A stretch of 64,000 nucleotides of DNA from assembly GCF_004379255.2 (NCBI RefSeq), contig NC_056038.1:11942729-12006728 (forward strand), read 5' to 3'. The notes beneath the pieces are model-generated. The model was not told the origin of the DNA and made no database searches. It saw only the letters and a program-made list of their open reading frames with translations. The stretch comes from Salvia splendens (taxonomy: Eukaryota > Streptophyta > Magnoliopsida > Lamiales > Lamiaceae). The translations under genes were made by a program, and so were the position numbers. How positions within the stretch are numbered: the first letter of the stretch is position 1; every line of letters starts with the position of its first letter. Positions 12,100-22,308 of the stretch are shown in pieces.

Positions 12100-13014
12100 C
12101 CAAATTTCAAATGATAATATTAGTTAGATAAAAATTTTACAAAGTGAAGAAATTCTATTTATGAATGCCTAAATAATGGAACGTTTTAATTGCCATGATT
12201 GTTTATAATTTCATACCATATAAGTCTTGTAATTTAATTGTGATTTGACTTTACAAAATTGATAAAAGGGTAATTTAGTATTGAAATAATAGTTTATGGG
12301 ATAACCGGTTGAAATAAAAACCGGTTTAAAATTTGAGGGCATTTTGTATATACAATTTTTGTTAATTTATCTTTACTCTTTATATTTATAATAAATTTAT
12401 GATTATTACTTAATTTAATGTATTATATAATTAGCCTTCTTTGCTCATTTAGGAAAATTAAGCTTACCATAATCAATATTTACACAATTTGGAAACGATT
12501 TAGCAATCAATTCCATATATAACATACATTAATTGCGTAAATTTTCTACTTAAAAAAAATGACTGCATCATATATATACAAATTTTTATAGTTTAATTTT
12601 TAGTATAATCAATTATCATCCAAAGGAATAATATTAGTATTTTGTAAACGACTACATGCATATATACTTAAAAATAGAACTTTCTAGTTAGAAAATTTCT
12701 CTCTCTACGAGGTAGGATTCATTTTTCATTAACATACTTTTTCTTTGTGTCTTTCTCTTACTTTCATTTTACATTAACATACTTTTTCTTTGCGTCTTTC
12801 TCTTACTTTACTAATTTTATAATAATATAAAATCTATGTTGTTTCAAAAGTTTATATTTTTAAAAAATGGGTGAACGTATATTTTATAAGGACACAACCA
12901 CTTGCATTGGAAATTGTTTAAAACTAACCAACATTGAAGATGCGGAGATAAACATCCTTAAATTAAAGATGCATTAATTAATTGAATCTCTTAGTGTTTA
13001 AATTTAGGACGCTT
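12100..13014. other. AT-rich spacer without genes
   Basis: This follows the tandem array. The only structure seen is a 54-bp-period duplication at about 12728-12810 (CATTAACATACTTTTTCTTT repeated) inside what looks like a degraded MITE. No reading frame of interest on either strand. Confidence 0.5.
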
Positions 13015-13204
13015 TAAGAGCATCCGCAATGGCGCCCGTCCCGGCGGACGTCCGCCATTGTTCAAAGGTGACGCGGATACGGACGTCCGCTGCGGACACC
13101 GGAGTTCCGCGGCATTCCCGGGACGTCCGAGGCGACGTCCTTGCGGACGTCCACCATTGCGTTGACCCCACGGACGCCCCGATTATTTTATTATTTTTTT
13201 TTGA

Positions 13205-13301
13205 AAATTCTATAAATACGGCTCGTTGAATTTCATTTCATTCGCCTCACTTGTATTAACGAGTATCTCTCTCTCTCTAAATACTTTTCTTTCGAAGATA
13301 A
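13205..13301 (+). promoter_or_regulatory. TATA box and leader of the Harbinger ORF1
   Basis: A TATAAATA box at 13211 is followed by GGCTCGTTGAATTTCATTTC, then a CT dinucleotide-rich run, and the ATG at 13302. The same TATA-GGCTCGTTGAA-TTCATTTCATTC order occurs on the minus strand at 4180-4262 upstream of a transposase, and in reduced form at 8180-8250. Confidence 0.65.
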
Positions 13302-14691
13302 ATGGAGCACCACGATAGTGATTCCCCCGCCACGAGCGAGTCACAAGGACCGATCTTTCCCGTTGGCGGAAGTACCCCAATGTCCGGAATAGCGGGGATG
13401 ATGCCCCAACCCCAAATGACGGCATGGATGATGCCCGGGTACTACAGCATGTACCCGTCTTGGTATGGGATGATGCCCCAAATGCCCGGGGTGAGTGTCG
13501 GAATGATGCCGGGAATGCCGGGGATGATGCCACCCCAGATGCCCGGGATGATGATACCGGGGAGTATGCAGGGGGTCCCCCAATCATCGGTGGACAATGT
13601 CTATCGCCCCTATATGGATTTACTGTCGACAGACAACCCCCCGAGTACTCCTCTCGAGACACAGTTCACTGGCATCGAGACGTTCTCGATGGAGGAGTTG
13701 GGGCTATCTCCGATCCGGGATTCTCTCACAGACGCACCAACGGCGACAGGGATGAGGAGGAGGACAGGGAGAGGGAGGGGCATGGGACGGGGCACTACCT
13801 CGCCTGCGGCGGGGTACGATGGTGAGGCGGGGGCCGCTGAGGGGGGGGATCCAGCGGGAAAAAGAGGACCGTCTGGAGCATAGAGGAGTGCATCGCGCTA
13901 GCGAAGGCGTGGATCAGTATAGTGGAGGATCCATATATCGGGGCTAACCAGTATATCGACAGGATGTGGTGGTGCATTAGCCAAAGCTACCTCCAATTCA
14001 AACAACCAGAGGGGAAGCCTCACAACGGAGAGCAATGCCGGAAACAGTGGGAGCGACTGAAGAGGCAGCTCAACCGATTCGCCGGCATTTACACAAACAA
14101 CCTCCGCTCGGCAACCAGCGGCATGTCTGCCGAGGATGTGAAGCTTCTGTCTCACCATCAGTTCAAAGACGTTGCGGCGGGCTTAGGGGAATTCAAATAT
14201 TGGGATGCGTATCTTGTGGTGCATACTTCGGCCAAGTTTACTGCGGGTGTTGAATCTGGCTGGCCGAAGCGGACGAAGATCAGCGCCTCCGGGGAGTACA
14301 GTAGCATGCTGGTTCCCACGAACTCTCCCCCGCCGAGGCAGAGTTCCCGACACCTTCATCGTCGGGCCACCGCCGTCACGCGGTGGGGCAAAAGTCCGCG
14401 GCGCGGATGGCGAGTGGAAGCGCCAGCGGGTCCGCCGAGGCCCAATCGGCAGCTCCTACCCAAAACGATCCCGAGCTCCCCTCACTCGCCCGCGTCGCGC
14501 AACATGAAACCCTGTTACGTGCAATGGTTGAATGGCGGACATCGACCGATCGCTATTACAGGTCGTCGCGGAAGGATATCATCAACAGTATGCGGCGCGA
14601 TTTGGGGTTGGGAGACATGGCGGAGAGTGGCGACGAGGGGACTACCGGCGGGGACGACGAGGGTACTGGCAGCGGGGAATCCGAGGAGTGA
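13302..14691 (+). pseudogene. Harbinger ORF1, Myb/SANT-like DNA-binding protein, frameshifted
   Basis: The frame opening at 13302 (MEHHDSDSPATSES) is Met/Pro/Gly-rich, with repeated MMPGMPG motifs, then a basic RRRTGRGRGMGRG patch. It breaks at a run of eight G near 13840. A second frame continues the SANT/trihelix-like domain (WSIEECIALAKAW, ...QYIDRMWWCISQSY, GEQCRKQWERLKRQLNRFAG, NNLRSATSGMSAEDVKLLS, FKYWDAYLVV), then shifts again near 14300. The C-terminal part (QHETLLRAMVEWRTSTDRYY through GSGESEE) lies in a third frame and ends at 14691. ORF1 proteins bind transposon ends and assist the transposase. With two frameshifts this copy is probably inactive, although each break could be repaired by a one- or two-base change. 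Confidence 0.85.
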
Positions 14692-15022
14692 GAAGACGGT
14701 TTTTTTTAACTATGTAATTTTTTTTTAATAATTATGTATGTTTTTTTGTACTATGTATGTTTTTTTAAAATAAAGTGGTTGCAATTTCTCCGTATTTGTG
14801 TCGATATTTTAATTCCTTAAATTGTTTAATTTAGTGAATTTGTGAATTTTTATTATTATGGGAAGTCCGTCGGGATGTCCTTGGGGATGTCCGCCACTGT
14901 GCAGTTGGATGTCCTTATGACGTGACAGTACAATGGGAAGTCCTTATGACATGGCAGGAGGTGTTTTTGGGATGTCCGCGGGGATGTCCGCCGGGACATC
15001 CACACCACTGTGGATGCCCTAA

Positions 15023-15512
15023 ATAGACGGTATATCTAAATGTATATTTGCATCGCATATGCTGTGTCATAGACACTTAATCAAATAAGTTTTCAAATTA
15101 ATGCCTTTATACATTGTAGGTACTAGACGAAAAAATTTACTACTATTATCATAGCTATATTGAATATTTTAGATGATAGTAATACTCGAAAAGAAATATG
15201 ACTCAATTTAGTTGGGATGAAGGGAGTATGTTTTATGAATAATCAACAATTTATTGGAGATTAGTAGATAACTAAAATAGAAATAAACTTTGCAATTGGC
15301 TTAAGTTTTACATAAATATAATCGCGTCCAAACTTAGTGTAGGAGTATTTGTTTAAACAAATATGGTAGGAGTAGTATACTAGTATTAGACAAAAATGAT
15401 GTTTGACGTTTAAACAAATCATTTAAATTGGAGACCCAAAACGTATTAATGGCTGCGTTTCTAATTATAAAGACACCATTAATTAAAAAAACTTCTAAAA
15501 TATTATCCCTAA
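15023..15512. other. Spacer between Harbinger element and Helitron
   Basis: AT-rich sequence with no coding region, repeat or transposon terminus that I can define. Confidence 0.4.
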
Positions 15513-15894
15513 CTAGTATCACACCCGTGCTATGCACGGCCAAATTTATTTATATCAAATTATGAACTGCCAAATTTATTTGTATCAAATTATGAAATAC
15601 TTACTTGAAATAAAAATTATGTTATATAAGTCTGAAATTGTAAATGTATTTAATAATAAACATATACAATATATATTACATTTGATAAAAATGTTTTAAT
15701 TTTAATTTTATTAAAACAAAGTTGTTATATAGTACGAATATGTGAGTTTAATATAAGTTGGGTAAAAAATTGATACTATAAGAATAATATAATCATGTAA
15801 TGATATTATTGATAAATGTGCATAAATATAGAAAAAGTTTATATTAAAGCTTTATCACGATTTAAATTAAAAAATAAAAATAAAATTATATTAT

Positions 15895-15965
15895 ATCTCC
15901 CTAAACCCTAAACCATAACTCTAAACTCTAAACCATAGGAAAAAAACCTAAACTCAAACCATAAC
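15895..15965. repeat. Degenerate telomere-like repeats
   Basis: CCCTAAACCCTAAACC followed by variants (CTCTAAACTCTAAACC, CCTAAACTC) resembles the plant CCCTAAA telomere unit on the plus strand. It is short and imperfect and lies inside a Helitron, so it is an interstitial tract and not a chromosome end. Confidence 0.5.
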
Positions 15966-16127
15966 CCAACCCGGAAGCTAACGCATTAGCTTTGTGGGTG
16001 TTCGTGTCATGTCAAAAATTTTCAACCCTTCACTTACCATAAGTACCTTATGACTCAATTTAGTTTGACATGACACAATAACGACATGAACATGATATTA
16101 CACAATTAAAACCTAATATTACACAAC

Positions 16128-16440
16128 CTTGGTTCGTCATTGATCTGCAATAAGAATAGAGCGAAGAAAAATATCAAAGGTTAAACAACTAAAATATAAA
16201 ATATTCTTCCAGGCAAGTGGAATATTGCTTGTTTATTCTAGAAAATAGGACTAGAGACAGAGATATCGTCCGTTGACAACAGATTATGAAGCTTTTTGAC
16301 TCCATCTTGGTCCGTCATTGATCTACAATAAGAATAGTGAGAAGACAAGTCAAATGTTAAACAATTGAACTATAAAATATTCTTTCAGGCAACTGGAATA
16401 TTGTCTTGATGATGTTTATTCTAGAAAATTGGATGATCAA
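16128..16440. repeat. Duplication with 178-bp period
   Basis: A segment of about 120 bases starting CTTGGTTCGTCATTGATCTG and containing AATATTCTTCCAGGCAAGTGGAATATT recurs at 16306 with scattered substitutions and a small insertion. Both copies lie within the minus-strand Helitron and may represent internal amplification of its filler DNA. Confidence 0.75.
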
Positions 16441-16832
16441 CTTGGATGTACAATTCCAATGCGAAAGTAGTATTTATACGTAAAAAAAGTATTAAGATTA
16501 TTCATAATATTTTCAGATTCTTCTTCCTATATCTTTTCATTTTCCACTACCTAATTATTTTCATCTCTAATGCAATATTTATTTCAACGTAACCTAAGAA
16601 TTAATACATATGGTTAATTAGAATTAAATAGTGTTAATTATGCTATGTCAACTAACGCACAGTACTATTTCCTCTAAATTAGTTATTGGATATATAATGG
16701 TTATTATATGATAATTAATATAATGCATTAAATATTACAATTCTAAGAGTTACAAATATAATTATATTTACATCTCTGGCATAAAATAATTATTCAAAAG
16801 CGCCCAAAACTCGCCTTTTATATATGTATAGA

Positions 16833-19720
16833 AACCTTTTATGTGCATTTAACTCATAATTAAGAATAACCAATTTGAAACTGATACACAATAACGAATT
16901 TGAAACTGATATATTTAATTCTGTGAAAATATGAATTAACCGTTTGCATTTAAAATTGAAAAATGAATCATTTAAATTCTCTATATATATTACTCCATTT
17001 TTCAACAAAAATTGTTGTTTTTAGTTTAAGTTTTAATATGGCCCGCTTAGTAAAAACAAACGAAGGAAGTTAGAATTCAACTATAATATAAATACGTGGA
17101 AAATAATACTATACATTAATTTTGCAAAATGGAAAAATGACTCTGACCGTGAGACTAAAAAATAAAGCAAATTTACATCACACAAAACAAAAAAACCTAA
17201 AGAATGTATAATTACCACTTCTCCTAATGAGATTTAAGATATTGTTTATCAAAAGCTACTATAATTTAAGATTGCACTAGTGAGACACTTCCTAGTCGAG
17301 CTTCATTTCATTGCAATATATTGACCCTATACACTAAAAACTCAAACCTTGAAACCTAAATCCTAAACCCTTAACTTTAAAATATACTCATCACGACCAA
17401 CAAATGAGCCAAACATCAATAAAATTCGCCATCCGTCTCAGTTCAATTTTACTTTGTTGATCATTTATTCTACTTGGAGGTAAAAATAATTTAATAAAAT
17501 TGTGAAGAACCTAAAAACTTAAATGAATCAAATACATTAAGTTAATAAATCATTAAATGAGTTAACTATTCGATAAATCCAATAACTTTAAACAAATAAA
17601 TAATTAAAATAATCAATTAAAATGAAATGAACTAAGCAATTGAAACTAATGTACGATGGCTTATTTATCATAGAAAAATTAGTTTAGTAAAAGAAAATAT
17701 ACGATGGCCTATTAATCATAAAACATACGGGGTAGATTGTAAAAGAAAATATACATATTCATTATGCCCTAAAATAATGCGCCGCTTTATTCTTTCTCTT
17801 CTTTCTTCCCTGCGCAAAGAGTTCTTCGCGTTTGTTCAAAGGTAAATATTTCTTATCTTTCCCTTTTCTCTAAAGACGAAACTTGATAGCAATATGGCGA
17901 CGAACCGACGGCTGGCCTAGTACTTCTCGAAAGCCATCTCGTGGATTTATCTCGTCGAAGCACATCAATTAGGAGGAGTCTTTGCGAACTGTCGGATGAT
18001 TGGCCGTGCAAGTAAATGGATGACAACCTTTTTAGTTGAGACCTTATAAAAGTGGACAAAGATCTGTTTTGCAAATTCATTCAGACCAGCTTCACGGAAA
18101 GCTTCTGAACTTCAAGTAAGACTATTTCTTGGTTCGGATGTGCCTCCACTTGGATTATGGTATTGGTACCCATATGTCATATATTTATAGTTCAACCAAA
18201 AATGTCATGACCATCATTAGAACCTCTTCATTTCCTCTGTTTTATAACCTTTGACTCTCTCTAATAAATCATTCATTGCATTGCTTAACCGTAATTTAAT
18301 GTGATTTAACGTGATTAATTGTAATAATTCACAGTTAATCTCTATTGTGAGTCTCCCTGTTTTGCAACATTTATAACATTCAATGTGAGATGGGATATGA
18401 TGAAATGTAGTGGAAGCAGTTAACGTTATAGGAAAAGTCCATAGATCCACCGATTCAGAGGCCAGACAAACAACTGATTACTATTTACGATAATTTAGCC
18501 AACAAAAAAATAGTTTTATGTAAATAATAATATCTGATTTAAAATGGCATTTCCATAAATACCCCAAAAACTCTGCCTGGACTAAGATATTTTCCAAAGA
18601 TGAATCATCCACAATGACCTATAATAGGGAAAATATCTGATTTAAAATGGCATGGCCACGCCTTGAACACATCTCACGGATCCCAATAATGTACCGTCAC
18701 TGTTTTCTCCAAAAAAAGAAGTTCTAACTTGTTAGAAGAAACACTATCTGAAAATAATGGAGGATAACATACCTCTAAAATAAATATATATAGGTGAAGA
18801 GATTGATTAATGCATAAGCGAAACATTGGCCTTGTCTATGTATGTCGAAGCACATAGCCAAAAATTTGAATTTTTTTCACTATTTTTGAGTAAAAGGGAA
18901 TTTGTACATTATTTTCGATTTAGTGAGTGAGTGAGTGAGTTCACGTCAATTGCTATTTATAGAGTTTTGTTGAGATGAGTAATTAATTTGGCTTACAAAA
19001 CCTTTTCATTTCCAAAACTTTTTCACTTCTATTTTTTAAATTATCTTGAATTTAAAAAAGTATATATTTAGTTTTCACCTCATGAGTTACGATCCACGAT
19101 GCAAATGTGTATGAAAGGTTTGTAAGATAATTAGATGCCATTAATAATCTTTTAAACAATTTAGTAGCCCAACGTTTTGAGTGCTTTTAGAATTCAAGAA
19201 TTATACTCCTCGTGAGAGTAACGGCAGCATAGCCTTTAAAGTATGATGGTGATGATAATCACTCACATATTGCATATATCAACCACAATTTTATTTAAAT
19301 AGCTTTGCACGTCTACGTTCATATTACATTAATAGTTATTACATTCATCTCAAATATATAAAGATGTGTATTAGCAATTAGCATTAGTTTTCTAAAACTT
19401 TTCCTCTTCCATACTCCCTTCAATTATCATAAAATCGATAAAATGAACTGTTCAATTTATAATATTATTAAATTATTCATAATAGCATTTTTGTTAATAT
19501 CTCCAAAACTCCCCTTTTATATATGTATAGATTAAGAATTTTTAATTACAAAATTAATAAAAATACAATTACACAATTGGTTCTTTCTCCATTCCATCTA
19601 ACCCTTATGCTGCCGCCCTAGCCCTGGCGTCGCATCTCAACCGCGCAACAATGTCGTTCCGTCACCGCGGCTAAAAATCACTCAATTTACGCGAGTTTAT
19701 CTCTTTTAGTTAGTTTTCTA
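16833..19720. other. Gene-poor spacer with a Helitron 5' end remnant
   Basis: No convincing gene. A mixed-composition stretch at 17770-18130 has CT-rich leader-like sequence followed by ATGGCGACGAACCGACGGCTGG, but the frame stops after eight codons and I recognise no product. A GTGA microsatellite lies near 18925. At 19495-19531 the minus strand shows TCTATACATATATAAAAGGG, a Helitron 5' end, but no matching 3' hairpin was found to its left, so it is recorded as a truncated copy. Confidence 0.45.
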
Positions 19721-19967
19721 CTCCATCCGTCCCATAATAATTGTCACTCTTATTGTGGGCACGCATTTTAAGAAATGTAAAGAAAAGTTAGTGGAATATG
19801 AAACCCATTTTTTTATATTGCTTTTACAATAAAATGTGAGTGAAGTGAGTTAGTTGAATGTGGGACCTATTTACCATTTATGGTAAAAAATGAAGTGTGA
19901 CAATTATTGTGGGACGGACCGAAATGGAAAAGAGAGACAATTATTGTGGGACAGTGGGGTATTATTT
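19721..19967. mobile_element. Stowaway-like MITE
   Basis: The left end is CTCCATCCGTCCCATAATAA preceded by TA. The right part carries two partial inverted copies of the end (GACAATTATTGTGGGAC at about 19899 and 19936) and is followed by TA. CTCCNTCCGTCCC termini and TA target sites are typical of Tc1/mariner-derived Stowaway MITEs. The doubled right end suggests internal rearrangement. Confidence 0.7.
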
Positions 19968-20025
19968 TGAGTGGAAATATGGTGGACTTTGTTGATTTAC
20001 GATTTTTTTTATAAAACAGCAGGCA

Positions 20026-20088
20026 CCCCTGCTGTGCACCCCTGCTGTGCATCCCTTCTGTGCCTGCAGAAGGGATGCACAGCAGGGG
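20026..20088. repeat. Perfect 22-bp inverted repeat (hairpin)
   Basis: The arm at 20039-20060 (CCCCTGCTGTGCATCCCTTC...) is exactly complementary to 20067-20088, with a six-base loop TGCCTG. Another partial copy (GGCACCCCTGCTGTGCACC) precedes it. GC content is far above the surroundings. It is not one of the transposon ends recognised in this window. It could be a fold-back transposon fragment or a small-RNA precursor, but nothing in the sequence decides this. Confidence 0.8.
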
Positions 20089-20159
20089 ATCCCAGCCCTT
20101 GAACTTTAGAGTTTGTTTAATTGTTGTCAAAGTTTTAAATGGGCAACCTCCTGCCATTA

Positions 20160-20273
20160 GGGTGTCCACTATAAGGCGGACAAGCCCAATAGCCCCGCCC
20201 CAGTTTTTGTCCATAGCCCCAATTTTGTTGTCCACAGCCCCAAAATTCTATTTCCATCACTATAGTGGACACC
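20160..20273. repeat. Inverted pair of Harbinger-type termini, possible nested MITE
   Basis: GGTGTCCACTATA at 20161 and TATAGTGGACACC at 20261-20273 are exact inverted copies 114 bp apart, with AATAGCCCC repeats inside and immediately outside. This is either a small MITE inserted next to the ORF1 element's end or a duplicated terminus. The sequence alone does not distinguish them. Confidence 0.6.
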
Positions 20274-20519
20274 TTCAATAGCCCCCAAATTTTATAATCA
20301 ATTTTTATTTTAAAATATTTTTAGTTTCAATTAAATGTAATTTAAATAATCGCAGTGTAAATAACTAGAAAACGAGGTAATTAGGGTCGAATATTCGTTG
20401 TATTGCAAACCGGTAAAATTATACACCGAATAATTAAAATAAAATACAACTACAAAACTCCGCCACCGTCTACTCGGTGTCGGAGTCGGCTTCCTCGTCT
20501 CCCTCTTCTTCTTCTTCTC

Positions 20520-21934
20520 CTACTCTCTCGCTGCTGCCGGTCGCGGTATCCCCAGGCGCATTATCAACCAACCCCAGTCGACTCTCAATCCGAGTGATGA
20601 GTCAGTTTCCCCTGCATATGACCTGCATACGTCATGCAGTTGTTGCATCAACTGCACGTCTATGGTATTGGCCAATACCTCGTGGGGTTGCACCGTGGAC
20701 TGTGGGATTGGGGCGGGCTGGTGGATGCGCGATCCAGACGCGCAGGCCGATAGGCGGGAGGCACTTCTACCCCCTCTGGCGCTGCGGATAAAGGCCTGTT
20801 GTCCCATGGCCGTCGTCGCCTAGTGTGAGTATCGGCTGGCTCTTCGACTTGTTTGTCGGACTGCTCGAACTCTTGCGAGCCGCTTCCACTGCTGTAGTCG
20901 CCGGCAAGGTTGTGCCTTGTGCGCTTTGGCCCAAAAGCTGTTCCCACCTCGTGCGCCACGATCGACCTGAATTTCGGACAATCCGCGAGGACAAGATACT
21001 CTTCCCACAAGGTGAACTTCGGCCAGCCCTCCGTGTGGTATTGGCCCTCAGACAGGTTCTTAACATCTGCTGCGCTGAGGCCACTCTCAGCGTGGCGAAG
21101 GTTGTTCTCGTATATGGACGCGAACCTCTTGGTCGCATGGAGAATCCTACCCCACTTTTTCCGGAGCTGTTCTGGGTCGCGCCTCTCGGTGCCGTCGGGT
21201 TTGAACTCCTCGTATGCAAACATGAAGCGCCTCCAAAAACTCCACTCGGTCTGATCTGTGCCCACCACGGGGTCCGAAGTGATAGCATCCCAAGCATTCG
21301 CCACGGCAATGCTCTCGTCTTTGGTGTATGGCTTGCCCCGGTTGGACCCAGAACCAGAGCCACCGCTACCGCCAGTGCCACTGCCCTCGCCACTCGGAAT
21401 GTCGGCCCCGCTGCCAGTGCGCCCACCGACGTGGCCGGTGCCACGACTGCCGCCTCTGCCCCGACTGCCGCTACCTCCTCGGGTCGGAATTGGCGTTTCC
21501 ACCCGTGCTGCCGGCGTATCTGGGATGCCAGTACTGAGCAGACCCATCATAGTATCAAATGCGTCTTGATCTGCTTCGGTGAACAGAGATTGGCTGGCTT
21601 GGAAAGGGGAACCCGGACGCGGCTGGTGAAGCGCGTCTAGGTTGGGTCTGTAATCTCCAAATGCGGAACGACTCAGATTCCGTTGTAAAGGTGGCGGAGT
21701 TGGAGAAGACCTCCACGACTGAGATGGAGGAAGGGGTGGACTCGATGCCCACGGTAGGGGAGATTGATTCCAACTCCAATGCTGGGACGGAGGCGCATAT
21801 CCGCCAAAGCCCGACGGCTGAGAAGCATATCCGCCAAAACCCGATGGCTGCGAAGGATATGCCGAGGGGTTTGATGGATTGCTGCCATATCCCGATTCCT
21901 GAGAGTCGGGTGATTCGTCGTCTCCTCGGTGCAT
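20520..21934 (-). pseudogene. Harbinger ORF1, Myb/SANT-like DNA-binding protein, one frameshift
   Basis: The frame starts at 21934 (MHRGDDESPDSQESGYG). About 150 residues of Ser/Pro/Gly-rich, low-complexity sequence with repeated SQPSGFGGYA follow, then a Gly/Arg region. A SANT/trihelix-like domain occupies about residues 200-330 (KPYTKDESIAVANAWDAITS, WSFWRRFMFAYEEF, RDPEQLRKKWGRILHATKRF, SIYENNLRHAESGLSAADVK, FTLWEEYLVLAD). The frame is open to about 20800, then needs a shift into the frame of 20520-20807 (VQLMQQLHDVCRSY), which carries the expected C-terminus. Without the shift it ends at 20660 with an unrelated tail, giving 424 residues. The DNA-binding domain itself is intact. Its likely role is binding transposon ends alongside a transposase supplied elsewhere. 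Confidence 0.82.
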
Positions 21935-22308
21935 TTTTTAGAGAGTGATTGTGTATATAGTGAGTGGATGAATTTTGTGAAAATGGTGAAAAATAGGTGG
22001 TGGAGAGTGGTATTTATAAAGGAAAAAAACAAAAAAAATTAAAATCGCGCCGCATGCGCCGCGGCGGATGTCCGCACTATAGTCGCCGGGCCTATAGGCG
22101 CGGCTATGTCCCCCCCGCCGCGTCCTCGCCCCGCACCCGGCGATCGCCCGTCCGCCCCCGGGGCGGAAAACCTCGCCACTATAGTCTGCCCGCCGACCGC
22201 TCACCCTCGCGGCTATAGCCGCGTCCACTCCATAGTGGAGACTCTTAGGCGCATTGTTCATGAAATGCCTATTATTACCTTGTTGCTACATTTTTACTCC
22301 TCCAAATT

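Larger units (their letters stand above)
7000..12100. repeat. Diverged tandem repeat array, ~205-225 bp unit
   Basis: A block reading roughly AACTAATTGATGATCATTAAGTCGATTTCATTGTATACTCTACATCTTCA, then a stretch around GAAACGAAATTAGATATGATATATAATA and one around TTGTAAATTATAAAAATGACTACATG, recurs in the same order and orientation. Copies of the CATTAAGTCGATTT block begin near 7150, 7375, 7578, 7800, 8712, 8927, 9143, 11350, 11553 and 11757, with weaker ones beyond. Where nothing intervenes the spacing is about 203-225 bases. The array is interrupted by the MITE at 7816-8478 (mid-unit) and by the solo LTR at 9314-10952. No coding capacity is seen. Confidence 0.85.
13018..15019 (+). mobile_element. 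PIF/Harbinger element carrying only ORF1
   Basis: Ends are GAGCATCCGCAATGG on the left and GGGCATCCACAGTGG on the right (read inward), flanked by identical TAA duplications (13015-13017, 15020-15022). GC-rich subterminal arrays of GGACGTCC and GGATGTCC motifs occupy the first 180 and last 150 bases. The only coding content is the Myb/SANT-like ORF1 (13302-14691, frameshifted). No DDE transposase is present. Its termini match those of the transposase-only elements at 2540 and 40006, so transposase could be supplied in trans. Confidence 0.9.
15513..16832 (-). mobile_element. Non-autonomous Helitron (minus strand)
   Basis: Read on the minus strand it begins TCTATACATATATAAAAGG (from 16832) and ends with a hairpin (CCGTGCATAGCACGG) followed by GTGTGATACTAG and T, near 15513. 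These are Helitron 5'-TC and 3'-hairpin-CTRR termini. The 5' end matches that of the plus-strand Helitron at 4910 for about 30 bases. No Rep/helicase is encoded. Contents are AT-rich and include a 178-bp-period duplication and a short telomere-like tract. Confidence 0.78.
20160..22244 (-). mobile_element. PIF/Harbinger element with ORF1 only (second subfamily)
   Basis: Termini GGGTGTCCACTATA on the left and GAGTCTCCACTATGG on the right (read inward) are flanked by identical TTA duplications (20157-20159 and 22245-22247). Subterminal DNA repeats the motif AATAGCCCC / GGCTATAG. The only gene is a minus-strand Myb/SANT-like ORF1 (20520-21934). No transposase frame exists. The ends differ from the GAGCATC group at 2540, 13018 and 40006, so this is a separate Harbinger subfamily. 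Confidence 0.88.

Noticed and set aside
13341..13583. His-rich minus-strand frame (HPGHLGWHHPRHSRHH)
   Set aside because: Reverse reading of the MMPGMPG repeats in ORF1; not an independent metal-binding protein.
15895..15965. Telomere-like CCCTAAA repeats as a chromosome end or fusion scar
   Set aside because: Only two exact units, and they lie inside a Helitron; too short for a claim.
17770..18130. Possible small gene starting MATNRRLA
   Set aside because: Stop after eight codons, further stops in all frames, and no recognisable domain.
20825..21640. Plus-strand open frame of 271 codons
   Set aside because: It lies entirely opposite the Myb/SANT-like ORF1, whose protein has a recognisable domain; the plus-strand translation has none.
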